Assembly (NCBI RefSeq): GCF_040273735.1
Contig: NZ_JBELZM010000001.1
Span: 248,001 to 312,000 of the forward strand
DNA: 64,000 bases
Source: Solibacillus sp040273735
GTDB taxonomy: Bacteria > Bacillota > Bacilli > Bacillales_A > Planococcaceae
Reading direction: 5' to 3'
The notes beneath the pieces were generated by a model, which was given only the letters and a program-made list of their open reading frames with translations, made no database searches and was not told the DNA's origin. A program made the translations under genes and the position numbers. Shown piece after piece: positions 51,402 to 59,851 of this stretch; within the stretch, counting starts at the first letter, position 1; each line of letters opens with the position of its first letter.

Positions 51402-51693
51402 TTTCTTAAAAGAAATAGACCTTTCTCGACAAAACAAAATATAGCGGGGATACTAATTGGTTCAAATTTCGGCTCAATCGCTGATTTGTCCGTTATGACG
51501 GCAGCAATTATAATTCACATAACAGATTATCCGACTCTAAATACCATTCTTCCATTGAATTTCATTAAGTCTTTTAAGGTAACAGAAATGAAAACCCCCA
51601 CTCTTTTACAACAATTTTACATATTTACATATATTCGTTTACATAGTCCCTTTATACTGAATCAAAATACATAGATAAATGAGGTAGTGTAAC

Positions 51694-53220
51694 GTGCGCT
51701 TTCGGAATGCGATTAAATTTAAAGACCGGCTTGCCGTATTAATGATCATTTGTATTTGCTCGAATATCATTTTAACCGTATTTAGTATGGATTACTTGCG
51801 GAAAATGGAAAGAGAAGCACAGGATTTATATGAAGAAAAGCTCATGACCTTACATATGATGCAGGACATCGAACATCAGTATCTCCAAACGAATGAAAAC
51901 CCGGCACATTCCACAGAGCAGTTAACCACAGCCGCTTTCGATTCCAAAATGGAGTTTTATATGAAGCAGCTGGCGAGTAATCCATCCGCCGCACTGTTTG
52001 AGGAAATCGATGCATACATAATCGAGCGGGCATCCGCACAATTAGCCAGTCATGAAAACGATATAAAATTCGGCTACAGTCTTCTATTATCGATCTCCAT
52101 CATTTTAATGCTGCTTGTAGTGTTTTTCGGCATTCAGGCGATTCGCTCGATCAATAAGCCGACCCGCGAGCTGAAGCAACTATTTAAACTCGTTCAGCAA
52201 GGGGATTTAACGAAGTACGCGACATACTCTGCGCGCGATGAGCTAGGGGAAACAACGAAATACTACAATTTAATGATCGGGGATATGAAGGAGCTCCTTA
52301 AAACAGTCCGGAAAAATACAGAATCGGCGACAGAAGCGAATAACGAGCTTCAGATAAATGCCGAGCAGATTACAACAGGGGCAGTACGTATTGCAGCAAG
52401 CTCGGATGACATGTCCGGTTCACTGCAGTATGCAGCGGCCCAATTAGCGGATAATGCGGCATCTGTTCAGCAGGTGGCTGCAGGAATTGATGAAATAACA
52501 GAGCGCATGCATCATGTTGACCATTATATAAAAGAAACGATTTCCCAAGCCGTGGACGGGGAAGCAATCGTTGGGCAAAATCTAGTACAAATGCATGAGG
52601 TGGAACGGGCAATGCAAACAGCGAACAATTCGATTACCGAGTTGAATGAACAGACTCAGCATATTTCACGGGCGGTCACAATGATTCACTCGATTGCCGA
52701 CCAGACGAATCTGCTTGCGCTGAATGCCTCCATCGAAGCAGCAAGAGCAGGGGAACACGGGCGAGGTTTTGCCGTTGTGGCCCAGGAAGTGCGTAAACTG
52801 GCGGAACAATCGCAGGAGTTCACAAAGTCCATTGCAACAATCATCACGAAAATTCAGCATGGGACTCTAGAAGCGACGAACAATATGGAAGATGCGATGA
52901 GAAGTGTTGATATGGGGGTTACTACAACCGAACAAAGCGCGGGCAAGTTCAGGGAAATTACGATGCAAGTACAACAGATCGGTCCGCAAATGGAGCAAGT
53001 TTCTACTATTATGAATGAAATTTCCAACCATACTCATGATGTCGCGCAAAGTTCGATTGAATTAAGCAACCGCTCTGAGGAAAATCTCGTGTCGATGCAC
53101 CTTATTCAGCAACAAATTGACAATCAAAAAAATTCAACGTCAGAAATTTATCAAGACATCCAAAGCATCGCTAAAAATATGCGTTCCTTAACACATGCAG
53201 TAAAACGATTTCATATTTAA
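51694..53220 (+). CDS. Methyl-accepting chemotaxis protein
   Basis: The 508-residue receptor has two membrane helices (about 14-34 and 128-150) around a short extracellular domain of about 95 residues, much smaller than dCache sensors and compatible with a four-helix-bundle type. A HAMP domain follows (SINKPTRELKQLFKLVQQGD), then the coiled-coil signalling region with the conserved hairpin tip HSIADQTNLLALNASIEAAR and EHGRGFAVVAQEVRKLAEQS. No C-terminal CheR/CheB tether pentapeptide is present. GTG start after GAGGTAGTG. The ligand is unknown. It stands alone, followed by a terminator. Confidence 0.93.
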   Translation: MRFRNAIKFKDRLAVLMIICICSNIILTVFSMDYLRKMEREAQDLYEEKLMTLHMMQDIEHQYLQTNENPAHSTEQLTTAAFDSKMEFYMKQLASNPSAALFEEIDAYIIERASAQLASHENDIKFGYSLLLSISIILMLLVVFFGIQAIRSINKPTRELKQLFKLVQQGDLTKYATYSARDELGETTKYYNLMIGDMKELLKTVRKNTESATEANNELQINAEQITTGAVRIAASSDDMSGSLQYAAAQLADNAASVQQVAAGIDEITERMHHVDHYIKETISQAVDGEAIVGQNLVQMHEVERAMQTANNSITELNEQTQHISRAVTMIHSIADQTNLLALNASIEAARAGEHGRGFAVVAQEVRKLAEQSQEFTKSIATIITKIQHGTLEATNNMEDAMRSVDMGVTTTEQSAGKFREITMQVQQIGPQMEQVSTIMNEISNHTHDVAQSSIELSNRSEENLVSMHLIQQQIDNQKNSTSEIYQDIQSIAKNMRSLTHAVKRFHI

Positions 53221-53732
53221 TCAAAATGCTTTTGACGAGTTTTGTCGAAAGCATTTTAATTTTTGTTATATTACTGTAATATTTATAAGTAATTTACAAT
53301 AAAAGATAAAAATACGATAAAATTTGTAATTATTTTCTGAAAACTGATGAAATTTATCATGAAAACTGGTATCTTTAATCAAGAAGTCATATTAATGAAT
53401 GATATGTAAATTTATTCCATAATACAATACACCTAAAGTCATTAATTTAATATTAAGAATATTTTTAATAATGTAGCTTTTATTAAATTATTGACTGTAG
53501 TAGAATAGTGGTATAAAAATACGTATTTTATTAGTTAATACGAAATTATATAGAGAGAATAGTTAGTAGAAAATACTTGTTTCGCACCATTTCATTTCAA
53601 TGCAGACTTCATTTTTCTGAATGTTTGAAAAAGGGCAGAGTGTTATGTTCAACGTGGCAAATATTTAATAATTGCTGTGATCAATTAGATTTGTCATTAG
53701 ATAAATATATTAATTAAGGGGATGTATTTTTT
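53221..53732. other. Long AT-rich intergenic region before 53733
   Basis: About 510 bases. The chemoreceptor terminator is at the left; the rest is AT-rich with no array or gene. TTGACT near 53491 and TATAAA 15 bases on is a poor promoter candidate. The stretch 53575-53700 is less AT-rich and may be a leader. Confidence 0.5.
53223..53265 (+). terminator. Terminator after the chemoreceptor
   Basis: AAAATGCTTT (53223-53232) pairs with AAAGCATTTT (53248-53257), with an inner GAC/GTC pair, followed by T residues. Confidence 0.8.
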
Positions 53733-54059
53733 ATGAACAGTCAAATTCAACTAATCGTACCGAAGTGGTTTGTCCAGGATGAGCTACATATTATCGAAAC
53801 GATCGTTAGCAAAACGTCAGCGGATACTGGTATTGTCATTGCCGGTGAAAACTTTGATTCAACAAAGCGATGCCGCCCAACTGTACGCCTTTATATGATC
53901 CAATTATTGGATGATCAATATGAAATAACAAAAGAATTGGATGCCTTCCAATTCGACACTGCTGAAGAAGCAAAACAATTTTGCGCAAAGCTGCCTGAAA
54001 TGACAGCTATTGATTTGGTAATGTTAATGAACAAGGAAGAGCCTGTATTTTCTATTTAA
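53733..54059 (+). CDS. Small conserved-looking protein of unknown function
   Basis: I do not recognise this 108-residue protein. It is soluble, mixed alpha/beta in appearance, with no signal peptide, no membrane segment and two cysteines (CRPTVRLY and FCAKLPEM regions). The frame is supported by a strong AAGGGGATG site 8 bases before the ATG, by codon use like its neighbours, and by a clean terminator directly after it. It is monocistronic, between a chemoreceptor and hemW, with a long AT-rich upstream region that might hold regulation. No function is proposed. Confidence 0.75.
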   Translation: MNSQIQLIVPKWFVQDELHIIETIVSKTSADTGIVIAGENFDSTKRCRPTVRLYMIQLLDDQYEITKELDAFQFDTAEEAKQFCAKLPEMTAIDLVMLMNKEEPVFSI

Positions 54060-54070
54060 TAGATTAATCC

Positions 54071-54111
54071 AGCTTTGTTGAATGAATCTTCATTTAACAA
54101 AGCTTTTTTTG
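54071..54111 (+). terminator. Terminator after the unknown gene
   Basis: AGCTTTGTT (54071-54079) and AACAAAGCT (54096-54104), followed by T residues. Confidence 0.9.
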
Positions 54112-54198
54112 TTGTTCTTTTTCCGAGGGTCCGTATTTGTATTTTAGTGGAGAAAGGCTACAATAAAGGAGAACAACTAGAATAAGGAAGTGATTTAA

Positions 54199-55344
54199 AT
54201 GGCTAGAGGTGTATATATTCACATTCCTTTTTGTCATCAAATTTGTAACTACTGCGATTTTAATAAAGTATTTTTTAAAAATCAGCCAGTTGATGAATAT
54301 ATTGAAGCGCTTGGCCGGGAAATGGAAATGACGGTTGCGCAAATGCCGGAAGCGTTCTCGAATATTGAAACGATTTTCCTTGGTGGCGGTACCCCGACTG
54401 CATTATCTGCAAAGCAAATTGAAAAATTATTGTCGCTAATTACGAAACATATTCCGATGTCATCCGTAAAAGAGTTTAGTAGTGAAGCAAATCCGGATGA
54501 GCTGACGATCGATAAATTGCAGGCACTTTATAATGGAGGCGTCAATCGTTTAAGTATGGGCGTACAGTCATTCGACCAGTCACTGCTAAAGAAAATCGGA
54601 CGTACCCATTCGAATGAACATGTATATGAAACGATCCAAAACGCAAGAAATGTTGGCTTTAAAAATATAAGCATTGATTTAATGTATGGTTTGCCTGGCC
54701 AGTCGATGGAGCAATGGCAAGAAACGCTTGAAAAGGCTTTGGCATTGAAACTGCCGCATTATTCAGCATACTCGCTTATAGTTGAGCCTAAAACGATCTT
54801 TTATATCCAGTATGCGAAAGGGAAGCTCCATTTGCCGACAGAAGATCTTGAAGCGGACATGTACGGTGTTTTGATGGACAAAATGGAAGCGCATGGATTG
54901 AGGCAGTATGAAATCAGTAATTTTGCGAATGAAGGCTATGAGTCTACACATAATAAAATCTATTGGGATAATGACGAATACGCAGGATTTGGCGCTGGTG
55001 CTCACGGTTACTTGGAAGGAGTACGCTATTCCAATGTCGCACCGATCAAAAAGTATATTGACACAGTGATGGCAGGAGAGCGTCCTTTATTGCATGAGCA
55101 TGAAGTTACAGGTGATGAGAAGCTGGAAGAGCAGATGTTTTTAGGATTGAGAAAATCTGCCGGCGTGACACATGAAGAATTTGAAATGAAATTCAGTCAG
55201 CCGATGGTTTCTATATATAAGGAAATAATCAACCAGTTACTGGAAGAGCAACTGATTGAACTTGACGCTGAAGGGATCCGTTTAACAAGAAAAGGCCGGT
55301 TTATCGGCAATGAAGTATTTCAGCGGTTTTTAGTAGGGGAATAA
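54199..55344 (+). CDS. hemW: Heme chaperone HemW (radical SAM)
   Basis: The 381-residue radical SAM protein resembles coproporphyrinogen dehydrogenase but is considered a heme chaperone. The cluster motif CHQICNYC (about residues 14-21) lies in IHIPFCHQICNYCDF; FLGGGTPTAL follows, then SMGVQSFD, DLMYGLPGQ and YEISNFAN. HemN-type enzymes have CxxxCxxCxC; the final residue here is phenylalanine (CNYCDF), as in HemW. ATG follows GGAAGTG. In Bacilli hemW lies just upstream of hrcA, as here. Confidence 0.95.
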   Translation: MARGVYIHIPFCHQICNYCDFNKVFFKNQPVDEYIEALGREMEMTVAQMPEAFSNIETIFLGGGTPTALSAKQIEKLLSLITKHIPMSSVKEFSSEANPDELTIDKLQALYNGGVNRLSMGVQSFDQSLLKKIGRTHSNEHVYETIQNARNVGFKNISIDLMYGLPGQSMEQWQETLEKALALKLPHYSAYSLIVEPKTIFYIQYAKGKLHLPTEDLEADMYGVLMDKMEAHGLRQYEISNFANEGYESTHNKIYWDNDEYAGFGAGAHGYLEGVRYSNVAPIKKYIDTVMAGERPLLHEHEVTGDEKLEEQMFLGLRKSAGVTHEEFEMKFSQPMVSIYKEIINQLLEEQLIELDAEGIRLTRKGRFIGNEVFQRFLVGE

Positions 55345-55393
55345 ACTTTTTGCAGCGGTGCTTTAAAAAAGTTAAAAAAAACGGACGAATTCA

Positions 55394-55422
55394 TTGACAT
55401 CATTTTAGAGATTTGCTAATTT
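55394..55422 (+). promoter_or_regulatory. Promoter region of the hrcA operon
   Basis: TTGACA at 55394-55399 is a perfect -35. The matching -10 is ambiguous (TAATTT at 17 bases or GCTAAT at 15). It lies directly upstream of the CIRCE element. Confidence 0.6.
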
Positions 55423-55431
55423 ATAAATATA

Positions 55432-55458
55432 TTAGCACTCCTCTTAATTGAGTGCTAA
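55432..55458 (+). promoter_or_regulatory. CIRCE operator (HrcA binding site)
   Basis: Perfect TTAGCACTC-N9-GAGTGCTAA: left arm 55432-55440, right arm 55450-55458. HrcA binds it to repress class I heat-shock genes when GroE is not titrated by unfolded protein. It lies just before the hrcA ribosome site. Confidence 0.98.
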
Positions 55459-55472
55459 CAGAGGTGAGAAAG

Positions 55473-56498
55473 ATGTTAACAAATCGGCAGTTACAACTAT
55501 TGCAAGTAATCGTAGACGAATTTGTGATGTCAGCACAGCCTGTTGGTTCGCGTCAACTATCCAAAAAAGAAGGTATTACGTATAGTGCTGCTACAATACG
55601 TAATGAAATGGCAGATTTGGAGGAGTTAGGTTTTTTAGAAAAAACACATACTTCTTCAGGCAGGGTACCTTCTGAAAAAGGGTATCGCTTTTATGTCGAC
55701 CATTTACTTCAGCCTCAAATCATTACGAGTGGCGAAGTAGCACAAATCCAGTCGCTCTTTAAAAAGCAGATTGTTGAAGCAGAACAAATTATAAAAGAAT
55801 CCGCAAATATATTATCGGAGTTGACGACATACACGACGATTTTACTCGGTCCGGATGTTCAAAAACATCGTGTCAGAAAATTCCAGATTGTGCCGTTAAC
55901 AGAACAAACAGCGGTGGCTATTATCATCACAGATAACGGTCATGTAGAAAATCGCACATTAACGTTACCACCGGGTTTTAACCCGCATGATATTGAAAAA
56001 ATGGTTAATATTTTGAATGACCGCCTAGTTGGTGTACCGCTGTATGAGCTTCCGATAAAGCTTCAAAAAGAGGCGATTTCGGTATTGAAGTCACATATTC
56101 ATGCATCGGATTCGATTGTCCGTTCATTGTTATCCATTACTTCAAACCATCACGAAAATAAAGTTTATTACGGTGGTAAATCCAACATGTTGAATCAGCC
56201 GGAGTTCCATGACTTAGAAAAAATGCGAATGCTGATGGATCTGATCGACAAGGAAAGCCAAGTTCAAACTTTATTCAATGAACAGAAAAATGGTATTCAA
56301 ATCCGAATAGGTTCAGAAAACAATCATTTAGCGATGGAAAACTGCAGTGTCATCACCGCCTCTTTCCTTGTAGGGGAAGAACAGCAGGGGGCGATCGCAA
56401 TTATCGGTCCGACGCGTATGGATTACCGACGTGTTGTTACATTATTGGATGTCATGGCAAACAGTCTGTCCAGAGCGTTTTTCGATAAAAAACAGTAA
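55473..56498 (+). CDS. hrcA: Heat-inducible transcription repressor HrcA
   Basis: The 341-residue repressor starts at ATG 55473 after GAGGTGAG; a GTG at 55452 lies inside the operator and is rejected. N-terminal winged helix: LTNRQLQLLQVIVDEFV, QPVGSRQLSK, YSAATIRNEMADLEELGFLE and HTSSGRVPSEKGYRFYV. The middle and C-terminal parts form the GAF-like domain (VIITDNGHVENRTLTLPPGF; FLVGEEQQGAIAIIGPTRMDY). It heads the grpE-dnaK series and is autoregulated through CIRCE. Confidence 0.97.
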   Translation: MLTNRQLQLLQVIVDEFVMSAQPVGSRQLSKKEGITYSAATIRNEMADLEELGFLEKTHTSSGRVPSEKGYRFYVDHLLQPQIITSGEVAQIQSLFKKQIVEAEQIIKESANILSELTTYTTILLGPDVQKHRVRKFQIVPLTEQTAVAIIITDNGHVENRTLTLPPGFNPHDIEKMVNILNDRLVGVPLYELPIKLQKEAISVLKSHIHASDSIVRSLLSITSNHHENKVYYGGKSNMLNQPEFHDLEKMRMLMDLIDKESQVQTLFNEQKNGIQIRIGSENNHLAMENCSVITASFLVGEEQQGAIAIIGPTRMDYRRVVTLLDVMANSLSRAFFDKKQ

Positions 56499-56574
56499 AG
56501 CCATTGATTCAGCGGTCACAGCGTTATACATACCGCTGAATTCATAAATGATTGATACTCGAGGAGGAAAAGAA

Positions 56575-57132
56575 GTGTCAGAAACAAAAAACAATGAAGA
56601 ATTGCAGCAGGAAGAAACTACGGAAGAAGTAGTGGAAACAGCTGAAACTACCGAAACAGAAGAAAATGCAGTAGATGAAAAAGATCAGAAAATCGCAGAA
56701 CTCGAAGCGAAACTGGCTGAAGAGGATGCGCGTTACCTGCGTTTGCGTGCCGACTACGATAACTTGACGCGACGTAACCGTTTAGATCGTGAAGCGGCTG
56801 AGAAATACCGTGCACAAAGCTTATTAACTGAACTTTTACCGGTGCTGGACAATCTAGACCGCGCACTGCAAGTAGAAGTGACGACAGAAGAAGCGGCTTC
56901 GTTGTACAAAGGTGTACAAATGGTATATGACCAGTTACTTGCTGCAACGCAAAAAGAAGGTCTTTCAATCATTCCGGCAGAAGGCGAAAGCTTTGATCCG
57001 AACTTCCACCAAGCTGTAATGCAGGAGCAGGACAGTGAAAAGGAAGCAGGCATCGTTTTACGCGAGCTGCAAAAAGGGTACCAGTTAAAGGACCGTGTAC
57101 TGCGTCCGTCAATGGTATCTGTAAACGAGTAA
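56575..57132 (+). CDS. grpE: Nucleotide exchange factor GrpE
   Basis: The 185-residue co-chaperone releases ADP from DnaK. GTG 56575 follows CGAGGAGG; an ATG at 56548 would put that site inside the gene. The N-terminal third is very acidic and repetitive (Glu/Thr-rich), followed by the long dimerising helix (DARYLRLRADYDNLTRRNRL) and the C-terminal beta domain (AEGESFDPNFHQAVMQEQ, VLRELQKGYQLKDRVLRPSM). Gene order between hrcA and dnaK is normal. Confidence 0.96.
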   Translation: MSETKNNEELQQEETTEEVVETAETTETEENAVDEKDQKIAELEAKLAEEDARYLRLRADYDNLTRRNRLDREAAEKYRAQSLLTELLPVLDNLDRALQVEVTTEEAASLYKGVQMVYDQLLAATQKEGLSIIPAEGESFDPNFHQAVMQEQDSEKEAGIVLRELQKGYQLKDRVLRPSMVSVNE

Positions 57133-57228
57133 TTTAGTGCTTTTCGGTACTATTTATATATTTAATTAAATTTGATGTTTTTATATCAAACACATTTTGT
57201 TTTTTACTATTAGGAGGAAAATTAAATT

Positions 57229-59082
57229 ATGAGTAAAATTATCGGTATTGACTTAGGAACAACAAACTCTTGTGTATCTGTATTAGAAGGCGGAGAACCA
57301 AAAGTAATTCCAAACCCAGAAGGTAACCGTACATCTCCATCTGTAGTAGCATTCAAAAATGGAGAAAAACAAGTTGGTGAAGTAGCAAAACGCCAAGCTG
57401 TAACAAACCCGAACACAATTATTTCTATTAAATCAAAAATGGGTACGAACGAAAAAGTTAAAGTGGAAGATACTGAGTACACTCCACAAGAAGTATCTGC
57501 AATGATTTTACAATACTTAAAAGGCTATGCTGAAGAGTACTTAGGTGAAAAAGTAACAAAAGCTGTTATTACAGTACCTGCTTACTTCAACGATGCTCAA
57601 CGTCAAGCAACTAAAGACGCTGGTAAAATCGCTGGTTTAGAAGTAGAGCGTATCATCAACGAACCAACAGCTGCAGCATTAGCTTACGGTTTAGATCAAC
57701 AAGACGTTGACCAAAAAATCCTAGTATTTGACTTAGGTGGCGGTACATTCGACGTATCGATCCTTGAATTAGCTGACGGCGTATTCGAAGTATTAGCAAC
57801 AGCAGGTGACAACAAACTTGGTGGGGACGACTTCGACGACAAAATCATCGCTTATTTAGTAGAAGAGTTCAAAAAAGAAAATTCAGTAGACTTATCAAAA
57901 GACAAAATGGCAATGCAACGTTTGAAAGATGCAGCTGAAAAAGCGAAAAAAGACTTATCAGGTGTAACTTCTACTCAAATTTCATTACCGTTCATCACAG
58001 CAGGTGCTGATGGCCCGCTTCACTTAGAAATGTCATTATCTCGTGCGAAATTCGATGATTTAACAAAAGACTTAGTTGAGCGTACAATCGTTCCAACTCG
58101 TCAAGCATTATCAGATGCAGGACTTTCTGCCTCAGAATTAGATAAAGTAATCTTAGTTGGTGGTTCTACTCGTATTCCTGCAGTAGTAGAAGCAATCAAA
58201 AAAGCAACTGGTCATGAACCACACAAAGGCGTAAACCCGGACGAAGTAGTAGCAATGGGTGCTGCTGTACAAGGTGGCGTATTAGCTGGTGACGTACAAG
58301 GCGTATTATTATTAGACGTAACACCATTATCATTAGGTATCGAAACAATGGGCGGCGTTATGACGAAACTGATCGATCGTAACACAACAATCCCAACATC
58401 TAAATCTCAAGTGTTCTCAACAGCTGCAGATAACCAGCCAGCAGTAGACATTCACGTATTGCAAGGTGAACGTTCAATGGCTGCAGACAACAAAACACTT
58501 GGTCGCTTCCAATTATCTGATATTCCACCAGCACCACGTGGTATTCCACAAATCGAAGTAACATTCGATATTGATGCAAACGGTATCGTATCAGTTAAAG
58601 CGAAAGACTTAGGAACACAAAAAGAACAAACAATTGTGATCCAATCTGATTCAGGTTTATCAGAAGAAGAAATCGAGCGTATGGTGAAAGATGCAGAAGC
58701 AAACGCTGAAGCAGATACGAAACGTAAAGAAGAAGCAGATCTTCGCAACGAAGCAGACCAATTAGTATTCCAAGTGGATAAAACAATCACAGACTTAGGC
58801 GAGCAAATCACAGAAGACGAAAAGAAATCTGTTGAAGATGCACGCGACGAGTTAAAAGCAGCTTTAGAAAAAGGCGAACTTGAAGGCATCAAAGCTTCTA
58901 AAGAAAAATTAGAAGGCGTATTACAACCATTAGTAATGAAAGTATACGAACAAGCGGCAGCAGCAGCTCAAGCACAAGGCGGCGCTGAAGGCTTCGAAGG
59001 CGCAGCAGACGCTGGTCAAAAAGATGACGGTATCGTAGACGCTGACTTTGAAGAAGTAAAAGACGACAAAGACAATAAATAA
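57229..59082 (+). CDS. dnaK: Chaperone DnaK (Hsp70)
   Basis: The 617-residue chaperone has an ATPase domain (IGIDLGTTNSCVSVLEGGEP; IINEPTAAALAYGLDQ; VFDLGGGTFDVSIL; ILVGGSTRIPAVVEAIK), the linker and substrate domain (LLLDVTPLSLGIETMGGVMT), and an alanine/glutamine/glycine-rich tail ending DADFEEVKDD. Lengths and motifs are those of Firmicutes DnaK. The strong AGGAGG and codon bias indicate high expression. It is followed by its own terminator and an 800-base gap before dnaJ, whereas dnaK and dnaJ are usually close together. Confidence 0.98.
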   Translation: MSKIIGIDLGTTNSCVSVLEGGEPKVIPNPEGNRTSPSVVAFKNGEKQVGEVAKRQAVTNPNTIISIKSKMGTNEKVKVEDTEYTPQEVSAMILQYLKGYAEEYLGEKVTKAVITVPAYFNDAQRQATKDAGKIAGLEVERIINEPTAAALAYGLDQQDVDQKILVFDLGGGTFDVSILELADGVFEVLATAGDNKLGGDDFDDKIIAYLVEEFKKENSVDLSKDKMAMQRLKDAAEKAKKDLSGVTSTQISLPFITAGADGPLHLEMSLSRAKFDDLTKDLVERTIVPTRQALSDAGLSASELDKVILVGGSTRIPAVVEAIKKATGHEPHKGVNPDEVVAMGAAVQGGVLAGDVQGVLLLDVTPLSLGIETMGGVMTKLIDRNTTIPTSKSQVFSTAADNQPAVDIHVLQGERSMAADNKTLGRFQLSDIPPAPRGIPQIEVTFDIDANGIVSVKAKDLGTQKEQTIVIQSDSGLSEEEIERMVKDAEANAEADTKRKEEADLRNEADQLVFQVDKTITDLGEQITEDEKKSVEDARDELKAALEKGELEGIKASKEKLEGVLQPLVMKVYEQAAAAAQAQGGAEGFEGAADAGQKDDGIVDADFEEVKDDKDNK

Positions 59083-59101
59083 TTCTTTCTGATTTCCACA
59101 T

Positions 59102-59137
59102 AAAAGCCAAAGACCGCTTGCGGCTTTGGCTTTTAAG
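59102..59137 (+). terminator. Terminator after dnaK
   Basis: AAAAGCCAAAG (59102-59112) and CTTTGGCTTTT (59124-59134) with an inner CCGC-TT-GCGG hairpin, giving a nearly perfect stem of 15 pairs. Confidence 0.85.
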
Positions 59138-59249
59138 CTTGTCATGAGCCCCATTTTTATTCGGGAGATTGGGCGAGGCAAGGCGGAGTGAAGCAGCGAT
59201 TTTAATCCGTTTTAGGAAGTATCGCCAGTGGTTCGCGGGAGTTGGAGTT

Positions 59250-59498
59250 TTATTGGAAGAATTAGGCGAGAAAGTAGAACTTATGGGAGTGAAAGTAGAA
59301 AGTTCAGGGGCTGAAGTGGAAATTTTTCGATGAAAAGTAGAACAATTCACCCGTAAAGTAGAAGTTTGATTTTAATTAGAAGATTCGCTTGAGAAAGTAG
59401 AACTTATGGAAGCGAAAGTAGAAAGTTCAGTGACTAATGTGGAAGCTATTCAGAGAAAAGTAGAAGTCCTCGCCTATATTGTAGAACTTATTGAAAAG
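59250..59498 (+). repeat. 21-bp-period array, AAAGTAGAA type (copy 2)
   Basis: Cores at 59250 (TTATTGGAA), 59271, 59292, 59313 (GAAGTGGAA), 59334, 59355, 59373 (TTAGAA core), 59394, 59415, 59436 (AATGTGGAA), 59457 and 59478 (ATTGTAGAA). Steps are 21 except 59355 to 59373, which is 18. A higher-order duplication is visible: 59271-59310 and 59394-59433 differ at only a few positions, 123 bases apart. TTATTGGAA and TTAGAA cores mixed in show that the AAAGTAGAA and TTATTAGAA types are variants of one family. Confidence 0.88.
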
Positions 59499-59522
59499 TC
59501 GGTTAATAAATCTTAACAAACC

Positions 59523-59708
59523 TTGACTCAAATTAAATAAGAAGCCCAAACTCCATACCAAACCTGAGTTGTGTGGAGTGGAGGGGCCGACTCCTTGGGG
59601 ATTAAGCGTGCGCGGAAAATCCACTTGATGTATGCCGCCGTAGAGGCATACATCAAGTTAGTTGGAGCCACGCCCCCAGGAAAGCGTGCCCCGTAACGCA
59701 GCACAACG
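59523..59708 (+). repeat. Dispersed hairpin element downstream of array (copy 3)
   Basis: Starts CTTGACTCAAATT and ends near CGCAGCACAACGGG. The centre has a perfect 14-bp hairpin, ACTTGATGTATGCC (59623-59636) with GGCATACATCAAGT (59645-59658), then TTAGTTGGAGCCACGCCCCC. The flanks match the copy at 13490-13690, which lacks this hairpin and carries the two-hairpin module instead. Both copies follow an AAAGTAGAA array directly. Confidence 0.7.
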
Positions 59709-59822
59709 GGCTCTATGAAAGAAACGAAGTTTTTATAACTTTGAATCTAAGTAGAAGCAACGGACTTTATGAACAATCCGAAACATTATTTAAATTCACA
59801 TAAGATGGACCAAAGCAAAAGC

Positions 59823-59851
59823 TATACATCAATTTTTCAACATGTTAAAAT
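59823..59851 (+). promoter_or_regulatory. Probable independent promoter of dnaJ
   Basis: TATACA (59823-59828), a 17-base spacer and TAAAAT (59846-59851), 32 bases before the dnaJ ATG. No CIRCE element is present here. Confidence 0.6.

Noticed and set aside
51486..51674. 62-codon frame upstream of the chemoreceptor
   Set aside because: Starts at TTG without a ribosome site, lies in AT-rich intergenic DNA and resembles no known protein.
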